A stretch of 64,000 nucleotides of DNA from contig NZ_JAAMFM010000019.1 in the NCBI RefSeq assembly GCF_013376105.1, positions 16,019 to 80,018 on the forward strand, written 5' to 3'. The position numbers and the translations under genes are program-made. This stretch comes from Arthrobacter wenxiniae (GTDB taxonomy: Bacteria > Actinomycetota > Actinomycetes > Actinomycetales > Micrococcaceae). Under the pieces are notes generated by a model. That model did not search any database and was not told the origin of the DNA. It saw only the letters and a program-made list of their open reading frames with translations. This document shows, one piece after another, positions 33,855 to 48,983 of the stretch (within the stretch, counting starts at the first letter, position 1; every line of letters starts with the position of its first letter).

Positions 33855-36674
33855 ATGAGCCCTGAACCGCCAAACCCTCTCCAGGGAAGCGCCGGCGATC
33901 CGGCCGAGGACACCGACCTTCGCCGCGATGTGCGCCGCGTCAGCACCCTGCTGGGCGAGTCGCTGGTCCGCCAGCACGGCCCCGAACTGCTGGCCATGGT
34001 GGAACAGGTCCGGCTGCTGACCAAGGAGTCCAAGGAGGCCGCGCGCGGGGAAACGGGCACCGGCCCCTGGAGCGCGAACGACGTCGCCGAGCAGGTCCGC
34101 GAGGTCCTCGCCTCCCTGCCGCTCGAGCAGGCAACCGACCTGGTGCGCGCCTTTGCGTTTTACTTCCACCTGGCCAACGCCGCCGAGCAGGTCCACCGGG
34201 TCCGCAGCCTGCGCACGCGGGCCGGGGAGGACGGCTGGCTCGCCAGGACCGTCACGGAGATTGCCGGGCAGGCCGGCCCGGTGGCGCTGCAAAAGGTGGT
34301 CAACGAGCTCGACGTCCGGCCCATCTTCACGGCCCACCCCACCGAGGCGTCCCGCCGCTCGGTCCTGGACAAGGTCCGCAAGCTCTCCGACATCCTGGCC
34401 ACGCCGTCCGCCGAAGGCAGCAGCGCGCGCAACCGGCAGGACCGCCAGCTCGCCGAGATCATCGACCAGATGTGGCAGACCGACGAGCTCCGCAAGGTCC
34501 GCCCCACCCCGATGGACGAGGCCCGCAACGCCATCTACTACCTGGACAACATCCTCACGGACGCCATGCCGGAGGTCCTGACCGAGCTCAGCGGGCTGCT
34601 CGGGGCCCACGGCGTGACCCTCCCGGAAGACTCCTCCCCGCTGCGCTTCGGTTCCTGGATTGGCGGCGACCGGGACGGCAACCCGAACGTCACGCCCGAC
34701 GTGACCCGCGAGGTGCTGGTCCTGCAGAACGCGAACGCGGTGAAGATCAGCATCGCGATGGTCGACGAGCTGCTGAGCGTTCTCTCCAACTCCAGCTCCT
34801 TGTGCGGCGCGGACCCGGAGCTGACCGCGTCCATCGCGGAAGACTTGGCGAAGCTGCCGGGGATCGACCCCCGCGTGCTTGAGCTCAACGCCGAGGAACC
34901 CTACCGCCTCAAGCTCACCTGCATCAAGGCCAAGCTGCTGAACACCCGCCGGCGCGTGGCGGCGGACGCCTTTCACGAACCCGGCCGCGACTACGCGACC
35001 ACTGCCGAGCTCCTCGCGGACCTGGCCCTGCTGGATGCGTCCCTGCGCAACAACGCGGCAGCACTGGTGGCCGACGGGGCCCTGGCCGCGGTCCGCCGCG
35101 CCGTCGCCTCCTTTGGCCTGCACCTGGCCACCCTGGACATCCGCGAACACGCCGACCACCACCACGACGCCGTCGGCCAGCTCATGGACCGCGTGGGCGA
35201 GCTGCCCGTGCCGTACGCCGCACTGGACCGGCCCGGGCGCCTGAAGGTGCTCGGCGCCGAATTGGCCAGCCACCGCCCGCTTTCCGGCCACCCCATCACG
35301 CTCGACGGCGCCGCGAACGGCACCTATGACGTCTTCCGCGTGGTCCGCCGCGCCCTGCGCACCCTTGGCCCCGACGTCGTCGAAAGCTACATCATCTCCA
35401 TGACCCGCGGCGCCGACGACGTCCTGGCCCCGGCCGTGCTGGCGCGCGAGGCCGGGCTGGTCCAGCTCACGGGTGAGAACCGGTATGCGAAGATCGGCTT
35501 TGCCCCGCTGCTGGAGACCGTCGACGAGCTGCGCGCCTCCGCCGAAATCGTGGACCAGCTGCTCTCCGACCCGTCCTACCGCGAGCTGGTGCGCCTGCGC
35601 GGGGACGTGCAGGAAATCATGCTCGGCTACTCGGACTCCAACAAGGAATCCGGCGTCATGACCAGCCAGTGGGAGATCCACAAGACCCAGCGCAAGCTGC
35701 GCGACGTCGCGGTCAAGCATGGCGTCAACGTGCGCATGTTCCACGGCCGCGGCGGCTCCGTGGGGCGCGGCGGCGGGCCCACCTACGACGCCATCCTGGC
35801 CCAGCCCAACGGGGTGCTGGAGGGCGCCATCAAGTTCACCGAGCAGGGCGAGGTCATCTCCGACAAGTACTCGCTGCCCGAGCTCGCGCGCGAAAACCTG
35901 GAGCTTTCGCTGGCCGCCGTCATGCAGGCCTCGGCCCTGCACCAGGCCCCACGCCACACGGAGGATGACCTGGTCCGCTTTGGCGAGGTCATGGAAATTG
36001 TCTCCGACGCCGCCTTTGCCAGCTACCGGTCCCTCATTGACGACCCCGACCTCCCCGCCTACTTCGTGGCCTCCACACCGGTGGAACAGCTGGGCAGCCT
36101 GAACATCGGCTCCCGCCCGTCCAAGCGGCCCGACTCCGGCTCCGGGCTGGGCGGACTGCGCGCCATTCCCTGGGTGTTCGGCTGGACGCAGTCACGGCAG
36201 ATTGTGCCCGGCTGGTTTGGCGTGGGCTCGGGCCTGCGCGCGGCCCGTGAGGCCGGCCGGGAAGCCGACCTGAAGGAGATGCTGGAGCAGTGGCACTTCT
36301 TCTCCTCCACCATCTCCAATGTGGAAATGACCCTCGCCAAGACGGACATGGAGATCGCCGCGCATTACGTGCGCACGCTGGTGCCCGAGCCGCTGGCGCA
36401 CCTGTTCGCCACCATCCGCGCCGAATACGAGCTGACGGTGGCCGAAATCCGGCGGCTCACGGGCGAGGGCGAGCTCCTGGACAGGCAGCCCCTCCTCAAA
36501 CGGTCGCTGACCGTGCGCGACCAGTACCTTGACCCCATTTCCTACCTGCAGGTGGAGCTGCTGCGCCGCGTCCGCGACGCGGACACGGCCAGGGCGGACG
36601 TGGACGGGCGCCTCCAGCGGGCGATGCTCATCACCATCAACGGCGTTGCCGCCGGCCTGCGGAACACGGGGTAG
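33855..36674 (+). CDS. ppc: Phosphoenolpyruvate carboxylase
   Basis: 939 residues from ATG 33855 with AAGGA 9 bases upstream. Anaplerotic enzyme that carboxylates PEP to oxaloacetate in the cytosol. Catalytic signatures are complete: [15 protein letters not shown] with the essential His, [11 protein letters not shown], and [18 protein letters not shown], the PEP-binding Arg/Gly loop. The C-terminal end RNTG is the family terminus that contributes the allosteric (aspartate/malate) site. Length is usual. Single gene preceded by a 12-bp repeat array. Confidence 0.97.
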   Translation: MSPEPPNPLQGSAGDPAEDTDLRRDVRRVSTLLGESLVRQHGPELLAMVEQVRLLTKESKEAARGETGTGPWSANDVAEQVREVLASLPLEQATDLVRAFAFYFHLANAAEQVHRVRSLRTRAGEDGWLARTVTEIAGQAGPVALQKVVNELDVRPIFTAHPTEASRRSVLDKVRKLSDILATPSAEGSSARNRQDRQLAEIIDQMWQTDELRKVRPTPMDEARNAIYYLDNILTDAMPEVLTELSGLLGAHGVTLPEDSSPLRFGSWIGGDRDGNPNVTPDVTREVLVLQNANAVKISIAMVDELLSVLSNSSSLCGADPELTASIAEDLAKLPGIDPRVLELNAEEPYRLKLTCIKAKLLNTRRRVAADAFHEPGRDYATTAELLADLALLDASLRNNAAALVADGALAAVRRAVASFGLHLATLDIREHADHHHDAVGQLMDRVGELPVPYAALDRPGRLKVLGAELASHRPLSGHPITLDGAANGTYDVFRVVRRALRTLGPDVVESYIISMTRGADDVLAPAVLAREAGLVQLTGENRYAKIGFAPLLETVDELRASAEIVDQLLSDPSYRELVRLRGDVQEIMLGYSDSNKESGVMTSQWEIHKTQRKLRDVAVKHGVNVRMFHGRGGSVGRGGGPTYDAILAQPNGVLEGAIKFTEQGEVISDKYSLPELARENLELSLAAVMQASALHQAPRHTEDDLVRFGEVMEIVSDAAFASYRSLIDDPDLPAYFVASTPVEQLGSLNIGSRPSKRPDSGSGLGGLRAIPWVFGWTQSRQIVPGWFGVGSGLRAAREAGREADLKEMLEQWHFFSSTISNVEMTLAKTDMEIAAHYVRTLVPEPLAHLFATIRAEYELTVAEIRRLTGEGELLDRQPLLKRSLTVRDQYLDPISYLQVELLRRVRDADTARADVDGRLQRAMLITINGVAAGLRNTG

Positions 36675-36729
36675 TCAGCAACCTCGCCGTCTTTTTCCAT
36701 GGACGACGGCCGCAACTTAGAATGAGGCA

Positions 36730-37035
36730 ATGCCTTCCTTCCGCGCCACCCTCCAAATCACCGGGCTGCGCCCCGGCCACGCCCCCGGGGAGGTCATGGA
36801 CCTGGCCGTGGCCGTGGTGGCCTCCCGCCACGTGGTTGAGGCGAACCAGCTCGACATCGTGGGCGGGGTGCCGCGGATCACGGTGCGTTTCATGGTGGAG
36901 GCCAGCGAGTACGACGCCGAGAACCACCTGGCGCGCAACGCGGCAGCTTCCCTGCGCCACGGTGTGGAAACGGCGGCCACCACGGGTGCGCTGCGCACCT
37001 TCCGCCGCTCCGCGGGCAAGTGGCTGGCCCTCTAG
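36730..37035 (+). CDS. Small conserved hypothetical protein, 101 residues
   Basis: ATG 36730 with GAGG 2 bases upstream. Sequence begins PSFRATLQITGLRPGHAPGEVMDLAVAVVASRHVVEANQLDIV and continues with PRITVRFMVEASEYDAENHLARNAA. Alternating beta strands and helices suggest a small dodecin- or ferredoxin-like alpha/beta fold, but I recognise no family. It follows ppc by 55 bases on the same strand, so co-transcription is possible. Confidence 0.65.
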   Translation: MPSFRATLQITGLRPGHAPGEVMDLAVAVVASRHVVEANQLDIVGGVPRITVRFMVEASEYDAENHLARNAAASLRHGVETAATTGALRTFRRSAGKWLAL

Positions 37036-37051
37036 CCGAAGAGGGCGCGGC

Positions 37052-37972
37052 TCAGCCCGGGAAGGCGGAGAGCTGCAGCCTTGAGGAGTACGACGCCGGC
37101 TCTCCCGTGAGGGGGTCGGTGAAGGAAATGCTGTGGGCCAGCAGCTGGAGCGGCCTGGTGTAGTCGTCGGGCGCCTGCTCGCGCAGGACCGGGTAGAACG
37201 GATCGTTGAGGATGCCGATGCCCTGCGTGGCCAGGTGGACGCGCAGCTGGTGCGTCTTGCCGGTGTGCGGCGCGAGGTCATACAAGCCCAGCACTTCACC
37301 CGAGGCGGCGTCAACCCGCGTGTCCAGCAGCTCGATCCGGGTTTCCGCGTTGGGCTCCCCGGGGACTTCCTCGGCCAGCAGGTAGGTGCGCGACTTGACC
37401 ATGTGGCTGCGCACCACCAGCGGGAATGCGAGCTCCGGCAGCACGGGCGCCACCGCCCGGTATGTCTTTTGGATGCGCCGCTTTTCAAACAACAGCTGGT
37501 ACTGGCCGCGCGTCTGCGGGTTGGCGGAGAACAGCAGCACGCCGGCCGTCATGCGGTCCAGGCGGTGGATCGGCACCAGCTCCGGAAGGTCCAGGAGCAC
37601 GCGCAGCCGCACCAGGGCGGACTCCTGGACGTACATGCCGCCCGGCGTCGTCGGCAGGAAGTGCGGCTTGTCCACCACCACCAGGTTTTCGTCCTGGTGC
37701 AGGATGGACAGCTCCACCGGCAGGCGCTTTTCCACGGGCAGTTCGCGGTAGTACCAGATGAACACGTGCTCGTTGAGCGGAGTGTGCGGCGTGACCACCT
37801 CGCCGCCGAGCGCCTTGACCTCGCCGCGCACAAAGCGATCCACAATTCCGGCCGGGTCAACATGGCTGAACGTGTCCAGGACATACTCCATGGCGGTGGC
37901 CCACGGGCCGGTGTCCGGAATCCGCATGCGCGTGGCGTTGACGCCGTCACGGACGGGAAGGGGGGATTTCAT
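37052..37972 (-). CDS. RluA-family pseudouridine synthase
   Basis: 306 residues from ATG 37972 with AAGGGT upstream; a GTG one codon earlier is possible. The catalytic Asp is in VPIHRLDRMTAGVLLFS. LVVVDKPHFLPTTPG is the RluA-type motif, followed by QYQLLFEKRRIQKTYRAV and PHTGKTHQLRVHLATQGIGILNDPFYP, the RNA-binding/tail block. It isomerises uridines in rRNA or tRNA. The N-terminal ~75 residues replace an S4 domain. The target site cannot be inferred. Confidence 0.9.
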   Translation of the reverse strand: MKSPLPVRDGVNATRMRIPDTGPWATAMEYVLDTFSHVDPAGIVDRFVRGEVKALGGEVVTPHTPLNEHVFIWYYRELPVEKRLPVELSILHQDENLVVVDKPHFLPTTPGGMYVQESALVRLRVLLDLPELVPIHRLDRMTAGVLLFSANPQTRGQYQLLFEKRRIQKTYRAVAPVLPELAFPLVVRSHMVKSRTYLLAEEVPGEPNAETRIELLDTRVDAASGEVLGLYDLAPHTGKTHQLRVHLATQGIGILNDPFYPVLREQAPDDYTRPLQLLAHSISFTDPLTGEPASYSSRLQLSAFPG

Positions 37973-38067
37973 CACCCTTCAAGGGTACCCGCGGGGGTAG
38001 TGTCGAGGATGACGGCCTGCGCCCCTCCCCGGCGCATCCACGGCCCGTCGTTGCGAAGGGGGCTGTA

Positions 38068-39255
38068 GTGGTGAATCGGCGCGGTGTCGCCATGATGTCC
38101 TCCGCCCACATGGTGGACGACCTCTACCAGGGCGTGGTGCCGGCAATGCTGCCCTTCTTCGTCTCCGAGCGCCACTACAGCTATGCTGCGGTGGCGGGGC
38201 TGACGCTCGCCGCGACCATGCTCTCCTCCGTGGTCCAGCCCGCCTTTGGCGTGTGGAGCGACCGCAAGCCGCGGCGGTGGCTGGTGCCTGCGGGAATGAC
38301 GACGGCGGCGCTCGGCGTGGGCGCGGCCGGCCTCTTCCCGGGTTATGCCGCCACCTGGGTGATGGTCGCCATCTCCGGCATTGGCATTGCGGCCTTCCAC
38401 CCCTCGGCGGCCAGCGCGGCGCGGCGTGCGTCCGGGAGCAGCAACCGGGGCATGAGCGTCTTCGCGCTTGGCGGCAACGTGGGCTTTGCGCTCGGCACCT
38501 TCATGGCGACTCCGGTGCTGCTGTGGCTGGGGCTTCGCGGGACGGCGCTCCTGATTCTCCCGGCCCTCGTCATGGCGGCGATACTGGTGAAGTGGCTGAC
38601 GCCGGTGCTCGACGGCCCCGCCGGCGCCCGCCGGCCGTCCGCCATGCCCACGGGCCCGGACAACTGGCCGGAATTCCTGAAGCTGACCTCCGTGGTCGTG
38701 GTGCGCTCCATCGTGTTCTTCGGCCTGAGCTCGTTCCTGGCCCTTTATTTCATCCACGGCCTGGGAACCTCCGAAGTGGTGGGCGGCGCCGCGCTGACGG
38801 TGTTCCTGGCCTCGGGCGCCGTCGGGACCCTGCTGGGTGGGTGGCTGGCGGACCGGTTCGGGCCGCTCGTTTCCATCCGCTACGGCTTTGCCTTCTGCCT
38901 TCCCGCCATGGCCGGCCTGGTCCTGGCTCCGGGCTGGCAGCTGGCCATGATCTTCGTGGTGCTGACGGGCGTGGGCGTGTTCGTGCCCTTCAGCGTCTTT
39001 GTCATCCTGGGCCAGAACTATCTGCCCAACCGGGTGGGGACGGCCAGCGGCGTCACGGTGGGCCTCGCCGTCACCGTCGGCGGGCTGTTCAACCCGGTCC
39101 TCGGCACGCTGGCCGACGCAACGAGCCTGCACTTTGCGCTGGTGGCGCTCATCGGGCTCCCCGCGCTCGCCCTGGTGCTGGCCGCCTTCCTCCGGGACCC
39201 GGCCGCGGCTCCACGGGGCGGGACGGTTGCGACGGTGGTCCGCCCCAAGCCCTGA
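38068..39255 (+). CDS. MFS transporter, fosmidomycin-resistance (Fsr)-like
   Basis: 395 residues from GTG 38068. Twelve predicted helices. SSAHMVDDLYQGVVPAMLPFF near the start and GIGIAAFHPSAASAARRASG in helix 4-5 are the hallmarks of the Fsr branch of drug exporters; GVWSDRKPRRW and GGWLADRFGP are the MFS loop motifs. Likely a proton-driven exporter of small drugs or metabolites. Not adjacent to a regulator. Convergent with the Nei-type glycosylase. Confidence 0.87.
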   Translation: MVNRRGVAMMSSAHMVDDLYQGVVPAMLPFFVSERHYSYAAVAGLTLAATMLSSVVQPAFGVWSDRKPRRWLVPAGMTTAALGVGAAGLFPGYAATWVMVAISGIGIAAFHPSAASAARRASGSSNRGMSVFALGGNVGFALGTFMATPVLLWLGLRGTALLILPALVMAAILVKWLTPVLDGPAGARRPSAMPTGPDNWPEFLKLTSVVVVRSIVFFGLSSFLALYFIHGLGTSEVVGGAALTVFLASGAVGTLLGGWLADRFGPLVSIRYGFAFCLPAMAGLVLAPGWQLAMIFVVLTGVGVFVPFSVFVILGQNYLPNRVGTASGVTVGLAVTVGGLFNPVLGTLADATSLHFALVALIGLPALALVLAAFLRDPAAAPRGGTVATVVRPKP

Positions 39256-39296
39256 AGGCGCGCCGCGGCGGCCGCCCGCCGCCGGCCGTCCCGGAC

Positions 39297-40146
39297 TCAG
39301 CGTCCGGCGGCCGGCTGGCAGCGCGGGCACCAGAAAATGTCCCGTGCGGCATGCCTCGGGAATGCTGGGTCGCCCATTGTCGCGTGGCGGATGAGGGAGC
39401 CGCACCTCTTGCACGGTTTCCCGGCCTGCCCGTACACCCACAGCGAGGCGTCCCCGCGCGCCGGCCCGCCTGTGGTGCTGCGGACGGGCCGGTCCTTGTT
39501 GGCTTCGAGCAGCCGGCGGGCCAGGTCCACGATCCGCGGCAGCTCCGCCACGTCCGCCACGGGCGTTTCCGGGTGCACGCCGCCCAGGAGGCACAGCTCG
39601 TTCCGGTAGATGTTGCCGATCCCGGCCAGATTCCTTTGGTCCAGCAGTGCCAGTCCGATGGGCCTTTCCGGGGCCGCCCGCAGCCTGCGCAGGGCCTCCC
39701 GCGCGTCCCAGTCCGGTCCCAGCAGGTCGGGCCCCAGATGTTCGACGGCGGTCCTGGCTTCCCCGTCCGAGAGGACTTCCAGCGTGCCCAGTGAGAATCC
39801 CACGGCGACGGCCAGCTCCGTGGTGAGGACGGCCCGCGCGGTGTGGGCCGGGCGCCGCCACCGGGCGGGCCGCGCGCCCGATGCCCGCCCCGAAAGATTC
39901 CCGACCGGGTATATGTCCCAGTGGCCTTCCATGGCCAGGTGGGAATGGATCACGGCGGCCGGGCCGTCCGCGCTGCCGGCCGCCAGGCGCATCATCAGGT
40001 GCTTGCCGCGGGAGCGGACGGACTGCACCATGCGGCCCGTGAAATCCGCTGTGGCCAGCTGCGGCACGCGGAAGTCGGACCCCGTGAGCAGCTGCCCGGC
40101 CAGGGCGGCGTCGAGGTCCCGGGCCTGCCGCCAGACGGTGTCTCCC

Positions 40147-40154
<8 letters not shown>
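39297..40154 (-). CDS. Fpg/Nei-family DNA glycosylase (Nei2-like)
   Basis: 285 residues from GTG 40154, eight bases inside the end of lhr. N-terminus PEGDTVWRQAR has catalytic Pro and Glu right after the start Met, as in endonuclease VIII. LRSRGKHLMM-like SRGKHLMMRL, the HLxM loop HSHLAMEGHW, the helix-two-turn-helix LLDQRNLAGIGNIYRNELCLLGGVHP, and a C-terminal zinc finger CKRCG...CPRCQ are all present. Removes oxidised pyrimidines. The Nei2-lhr arrangement is common in actinobacteria and suggests a repair role for both. Confidence 0.9.
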
Positions 40155-45147
<4,993 letters not shown>

Positions 45148-45356
45148 GGCTCCATCATGCCCCACGGCAGGGACATTGATGCGAGAGCGTAACGATTCGC
45201 CGCCGCCTGCGGAATGCAGCCGAAAGTGTCCGGGCGGAGTTGTAATCTAGCGGTAGGAGTGGCAACGGTTGCCCTTGCTGTTCCACCGCGCGTGATGGCG
45301 CACGGACCAGCGTCCTGAAAGTTTTCGGTCCGGTCCGGTGTGGAAGGCAAGGCGCG

Positions 45357-45938
45357 GTGCAGACACGGCATGTGGGGAACAACTGGGTCCCCCTTCTTTG
45401 TTTGTCCATCCTGTTTCTGGCCGGCGCCGCCGCGAGCATGGTGTCGCTGGCCGGCAACGGTGCGGTGTCCGCCGTGTTCTCCGTGGGCATCCTGCCCGCC
45501 GGAGGCGTCATGGCGCTGTGGCTGTGGCGGAACCCGTCGTGGTGGCTCGCGCCCCGCAACCACTACCTGTATCTGGCCGGAGGCACACTGGCGGGCGTGC
45601 TGCTGCTTGCCATGGTCCCGTTCCTCCATGGCTGCGGGCCGTGGCTGGTGCTGGGCGCCGCGGTGGCCACCTACGGCTACTTTGAACGGCTGCGCCTGCT
45701 CGTGACGGCGGGCGCCGGCGTCGCCCTGACCGGGCTCCTGGCACTGGTGATTCATGCCGAAGTGTGGGGCGGTGCGCTCCACCTGCTGGCCGCGGCCGGC
45801 CTGGCGTTCTCCGCCAACCGGCTCTACGTGCTCCGCAACGGACGCCGCCGCGCCGTCCAGGACAGCGACCCCGCCTTCATCGGCCGCTTTGAGGAATTCG
45901 ACGCCGAGGAGCCGGTGAACTTCTGGGAACGGCCGTAG
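45357..45938 (+). CDS. Small integral membrane protein, five helices
   Basis: 193 residues from GTG 45357 with AAGG 4 bases upstream. About five hydrophobic segments, including VPLLCLSILFLAGAAASMVSLAG and LVTAGAGVALTGLLALVIHAEVW, then a hydrophilic tail DSDPAFIGRFEEFDAEEPVNFWERP. No known family recognised. Divergent from lhr with a 209-base promoter region. Coding support comes from consistent GC3 and hydrophobic periodicity. Confidence 0.7.
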   Translation: MQTRHVGNNWVPLLCLSILFLAGAAASMVSLAGNGAVSAVFSVGILPAGGVMALWLWRNPSWWLAPRNHYLYLAGGTLAGVLLLAMVPFLHGCGPWLVLGAAVATYGYFERLRLLVTAGAGVALTGLLALVIHAEVWGGALHLLAAAGLAFSANRLYVLRNGRRRAVQDSDPAFIGRFEEFDAEEPVNFWERP

Positions 45939-46050
45939 GGGACCGCCCCCGGCGGCCGGGCAGGCCGCGCCGGGCAGGATAAAGGAAGCACCTGCGCGCC
46001 GGGCTGCCTAAGCTGGGTCCCACGGGGCAAACCAGCGAAAGGAACAAACC

Positions 46051-46461
46051 ATGGGCACCACCTTCAGCAAAGAGGAAAAGGCTGCAATGCGGGCTGCGGC
46101 GGCCGAAGCAAAGGCCGCCAAGGCGGGCGCCGACCAGAACGCCGCGTGCCTGGCCGCAATCGCTGAAATGACAGGCACGGACCAGGAATTGGCGCAGACC
46201 CTGCACGACCTCGTGCAGAAGCACACCAGCTTGGGCGCCAAGACCTGGTATGGCATGCCCGCGTACACCAACACTGACGGCAAGGTGGTGGTGTTCTTCC
46301 AGAGCTCGGCCAAATTCAAGGTGCGGTATGCGACCATCGGCTTTCAGCCGGACGCCCACCTCGACGACGGCAATTTCTGGCCGAGCGCATACGCAGTGAC
46401 CAAGCTGACCGCCGCGGACAAGAAGCAGCTGGTGGAATTGCTCAAAAAGGCCGTCAGCTGA
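46051..46461 (+). CDS. DUF1801-like (YdhG-fold) protein
   Basis: 136 residues from ATG 46051 with AAAGGA 7 bases upstream. A Lys/Ala-rich N-terminal helix (FSKEEKAAMRAAAAEAKAAK) precedes LHDLVQKHTSLGAKTWYGMPAYTNTDGKVVVFFQSSAKFKVRYATIGFQPDAHLDDGNFWPSAYAV, which is the DUF1801 pattern (YGMPAY, strand-rich core). These small cytosolic proteins include frataxin-like iron-binding relatives; function here is unknown. Single gene. Confidence 0.82.
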   Translation: MGTTFSKEEKAAMRAAAAEAKAAKAGADQNAACLAAIAEMTGTDQELAQTLHDLVQKHTSLGAKTWYGMPAYTNTDGKVVVFFQSSAKFKVRYATIGFQPDAHLDDGNFWPSAYAVTKLTAADKKQLVELLKKAVS

Positions 46462-46471
46462 CGACGTTCCC

Positions 46472-46509
46472 ACGGGCGGGCCCGCCGCCACTCGCGGGCC
46501 CGCTGCCCA
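46472..46509. terminator. Hairpin between convergent genes
   Basis: GGGCGGGCCCGC and GCGGGCCCGCTGCCC pair over about 12 bases with an 8-base loop, in the 99-base gap between the DUF1801-like stop and the convergent lipoprotein stop. Confidence 0.45.
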
Positions 46510-46560
46510 TCCACTCGTGCACCCGGCGTCAGGCAGCGGCCCGCTGACCCGGGGCCGCGG

Positions 46561-47274
46561 TCACGGCTGGAACGCGCCGATCTTCAGCAGGTGGTCGCCT
46601 TTGTTGCTGCAGGCGGTCAGCGGGTGGGGGATGGCCAGGTGGTCGTAGGCGCTGGGCGGGTACACCAGAACGCTGGCGGCCTGCACGCGCTGGCAGTCCT
46701 GGTAGTTGCCCGCCTGGGTGTAGACCAGCACGGCCGTGGCACTCTTGCCCGGCACCAGCGTGATGGGTCCCTTGGATGGCGCCGAGGTGTCGCGGTCCGC
46801 CGGGGCGCCGATCGCCGCGGTGGAGCCCGTCTTGACCAGGGAAACGCCCGGGTATCCATTCAGGATGCAGGCGGTGGAGGACTTGTTGGTCAGGATCAGC
46901 TTCATGTATATGTGCCCGGCGGCGCCGCCGCCGGTGTCGTCCAGGGCGCCCCTCAGCGACGCCGCCGTGCACAGGGCGGGTGCCGCCGTGGTGGCTGACG
47001 CACTGACGTGAGGCGCGGTGCTTTCCATGGGCCGGGCGGTGCTGTCCATGGACGACGCCGTGGTCCCGGCGGGGGCGGAGGTCGTTGCCGCGGGGGTGGT
47101 GGCCGTTCCGTCGCTGGCCGTTCCGCCGCTGGGCGTCCCGCATCCGGCCAGCGCCAGCCCCAGCACTGCCGCCAGCCCGAGCAATGCGCTGGCGCGGTGT
47201 CTGGGGGTCGGTGTGGCGGCTGCGGCGGGACGCAGGGGGGATTTCCCGGGGAGGTGCTTCTGTGCGGACGTCAT
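46561..47274 (-). CDS. DUF4232 lipoprotein
   Basis: 237 residues from ATG 47274. After a long basic N-region comes a signal helix SALLGLAAVLGLALAGC with lipobox LAGC, so the mature protein is lipid-anchored at the outer face of the membrane. A Thr/Ser/Ala-rich linker follows, then the DUF4232 domain with ALCTAASLRGALDDTGGGAAG, LTNKSSTACILNGYPGVSLV and LTACSNKGDHLLKIGAF. Four Cys may form disulphides. Function unknown; typical actinobacterial surface protein. Confidence 0.88.
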   Translation of the reverse strand: MTSAQKHLPGKSPLRPAAAATPTPRHRASALLGLAAVLGLALAGCGTPSGGTASDGTATTPAATTSAPAGTTASSMDSTARPMESTAPHVSASATTAAPALCTAASLRGALDDTGGGAAGHIYMKLILTNKSSTACILNGYPGVSLVKTGSTAAIGAPADRDTSAPSKGPITLVPGKSATAVLVYTQAGNYQDCQRVQAASVLVYPPSAYDHLAIPHPLTACSNKGDHLLKIGAFQP

Positions 47275-47404
47275 TGCTCAACTTTTGCGCCCCCGCCCGC
47301 ATGAGTCAACTGGCCCCGCCGCGGGAGGGCAGGAAATCGTCGGGGCTGCCCGAATTTCGCGGCAGGCCCCGGCGTTTGCCGGCCGCCCCTGCGTTTAGCG
47401 GGCG

Positions 47405-48058
47405 CCGCGGTGCTGGCCGATCGTGGCCGGCATGTCGACCCCCGGCACGGGCGGCCGCGTCCGCAACACCCTGCTGGTGGCCGGGCCGTCCGCCGACGCC
47501 CACTACGACAAGATCCATCTTGTCGACGCCTTTGGCTTCGCCGAATCCGAGGCGGTTGACCCGGGCGCGCGGGTGTCCACCTTTGGGCTCAACGGCACAA
47601 CGCTGGCCGGGCCACCTGCTACGACGTGCGGTTCCCGCAGCTGTTCGTCTCCAATGCGGAAGCCGGTGCCGCCATCACCATTGTCTGCGCCTTCTGGGGC
47701 GCCGGCCCCGGAAAGGCCGAACAATGGGACCTGCTGGTCCAAGCCCGCGCCCGAGCCCGAGCCCGTGCCCGTGCCCGCGCCCGTGCCCTGGACTCGACGT
47801 CGTTCGTCCTTGCCGGCGGCCGGGGCGACCCCGCCACCGCCGGCGTCAAGGCGGCCGGCAGCGCGCCGACCGGAATCGGCCGCAGCGCCGTCGTCTCCCC
47901 TGGGGGAGGTGCTTGGCAGGCTCGACGGCGGCGAGGGCCTGCTGGTGGCCGATCTTGACCTGGCCGCCGTGGATCGGGTTCGGGCAAGCCTGCCGGTTCT
48001 GGCCAACCGCCGGACCATGGTGAACGGCGTGGCGCGCCAGCCGGAACGCATCGGCTGA
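47405..48058 (+). pseudogene. Carbon-nitrogen hydrolase (nitrilase family) relic with hexanucleotide expansion
   Basis: The first readable frame gives RVRNTLLVAGPSADAHYDKIHLVDAFGFAESEAV. Near 47600 it shifts to a frame reading ATCYDVRFPQLFVSNAEAGAA and GPGKAEQWDLLVQA, holding the CYDVRFP nucleophile block. There it runs into seven GCCCGN units (Arg-Ala repeats) before ALDSTSFVLA. Near 47905 it returns to the first frame: LLVADLDLAAVDRVRASLPVLANRR to a stop at 48058. The N-terminal third with the catalytic Glu is absent. Two frameshifts plus repeat growth mark a dead gene. Confidence 0.75.
47743..47784 (+). repeat. GCCCGN hexanucleotide microsatellite
   Basis: Seven contiguous six-base units GCCCG(A/C/T) encode alternating Ala-Arg within the nitrilase relic. 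Intact relatives have a single Arg-Ala at this place, so the array is an expansion. Confidence 0.8.
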
Positions 48059-48097
48059 CGCCGCCCCGGCGCGGCGCAGGGGCAGCCGAAAATCGCC

Positions 48098-48129
48098 GGG
48101 GCCCCCTCCGGAGGTTGGGAGGGGGTCCC
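48098..48129. terminator. Hairpin between nitrilase relic and ycnI-type gene
   Basis: GGGGCCCCCTCC pairs with GGGAGGGGGTCCC apart from one position, with a 7-base loop, between converging genes (stops at 48058 and 48181). Confidence 0.45.
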
Positions 48130-48180
48130 GACCGTGTTCGCCGCCTCGCCGGGGGCGCGGTCCGGGAAGGGGCGGTGCGG

Positions 48181-48909
48181 CTACTTCGTGCCGGGCTTGC
48201 GGCTGGTGCGCCAGAACGCCAGTCCCCCGAGCACCAGTCCGGCCAGGCCCGCGCCGAAGCCGAGCCAGGCCGGCCAGGCGCCGCCGTCGTTTTCGTCCGC
48301 GCTGCCGGCGGATGCCTCCACCGCCGGGGAGCCGTCCGTGGATCCGTGCGAGCCGTGACCTGAGGCCGCGGTGGCTGCCGTGACCGTCAGCGACGGCGCG
48401 GGGTTCGCCACGCTGTCCTCGGAGGCACCGGCGGCGGGGACGTCCTTCCAGTCGGTCGCGCCCTTTTCACAGCTCTGCAGGGCCGGGAAGTACAGCGTCT
48501 TGCCGACGGCGTCCGGCACCTGCAGCGACAGCGTGAACGTGTCGCGCTGGTGGGCGTCGAGGGGCGACTTGGCCGTGTACGTGACGGAACTGGTCCGCTC
48601 GGTGATCTTGCTGCCGTCGGCCAGCGTCCTGGGCGTGCTGAACTTTTCGGTTGCCTCGCTGATGGTCCAGTTCGGATTGACCGTGGGCGTGACGGAATTC
48701 AGTTCCCCGGGCAGCGTGATCTTCAGGCTGGTGGTGGGTGAGCCGTTGCAGCCGTGGCTCACGGAAAATGTCACCAGGGAGTAGGAACCGGCGGCCGTCT
48801 CGGTGGGCGTCGCCTCGACGTGGGCCGACGCGGCGCCAAGGCCCAGCGCCATGAGGCCGGCCGTGGCCCCGAGGGTGAGGGTGGAGGTGAGGGTGCGGGA
48901 AAAACGCAT
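48181..48909 (-). CDS. YcnI/DUF1775 family copper-associated surface protein
   Basis: 242 residues from ATG 48909. Signal peptide TLTSTLTLGATAGLMALGLGAASA, cleaved so that the mature protein starts with His-Val (HVEATP), the N-terminal His being a copper ligand in YcnI proteins. The beta-sandwich domain includes FSVSHGCNGSPTTSLKITLPGE and TYTAKSPLDAHQRDTFTLSLQVPD. A His/Ser linker (SGHGSHGSTDGS) leads to one C-terminal transmembrane helix and RTSRKPGTK. It anchors a copper-handling domain outside the cell. Second gene behind the Met/His-rich membrane protein. Confidence 0.9.
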   Translation of the reverse strand: MRFSRTLTSTLTLGATAGLMALGLGAASAHVEATPTETAAGSYSLVTFSVSHGCNGSPTTSLKITLPGELNSVTPTVNPNWTISEATEKFSTPRTLADGSKITERTSSVTYTAKSPLDAHQRDTFTLSLQVPDAVGKTLYFPALQSCEKGATDWKDVPAAGASEDSVANPAPSLTVTAATAASGHGSHGSTDGSPAVEASAGSADENDGGAWPAWLGFGAGLAGLVLGGLAFWRTSRKPGTK

Positions 48910-48983
48910 GGAAAGACCTTTCGGGGGCGCAAGGAAGCGCAAAAAATGGGGGGAGGGGACACCCCGCGATTTTTCGAAGGGTG

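Noticed and set aside
33078..35957. 959-codon open frame on the minus strand
   Set aside because: Antisense to ppc, whose catalytic motifs are complete on the plus strand; a GC-bias shadow.
37972..39861. 629-codon minus-strand frame across the MFS gene
   Set aside because: His/Gly/Arg-rich, no motif; the plus-strand frame has clear Fsr-type transporter features.
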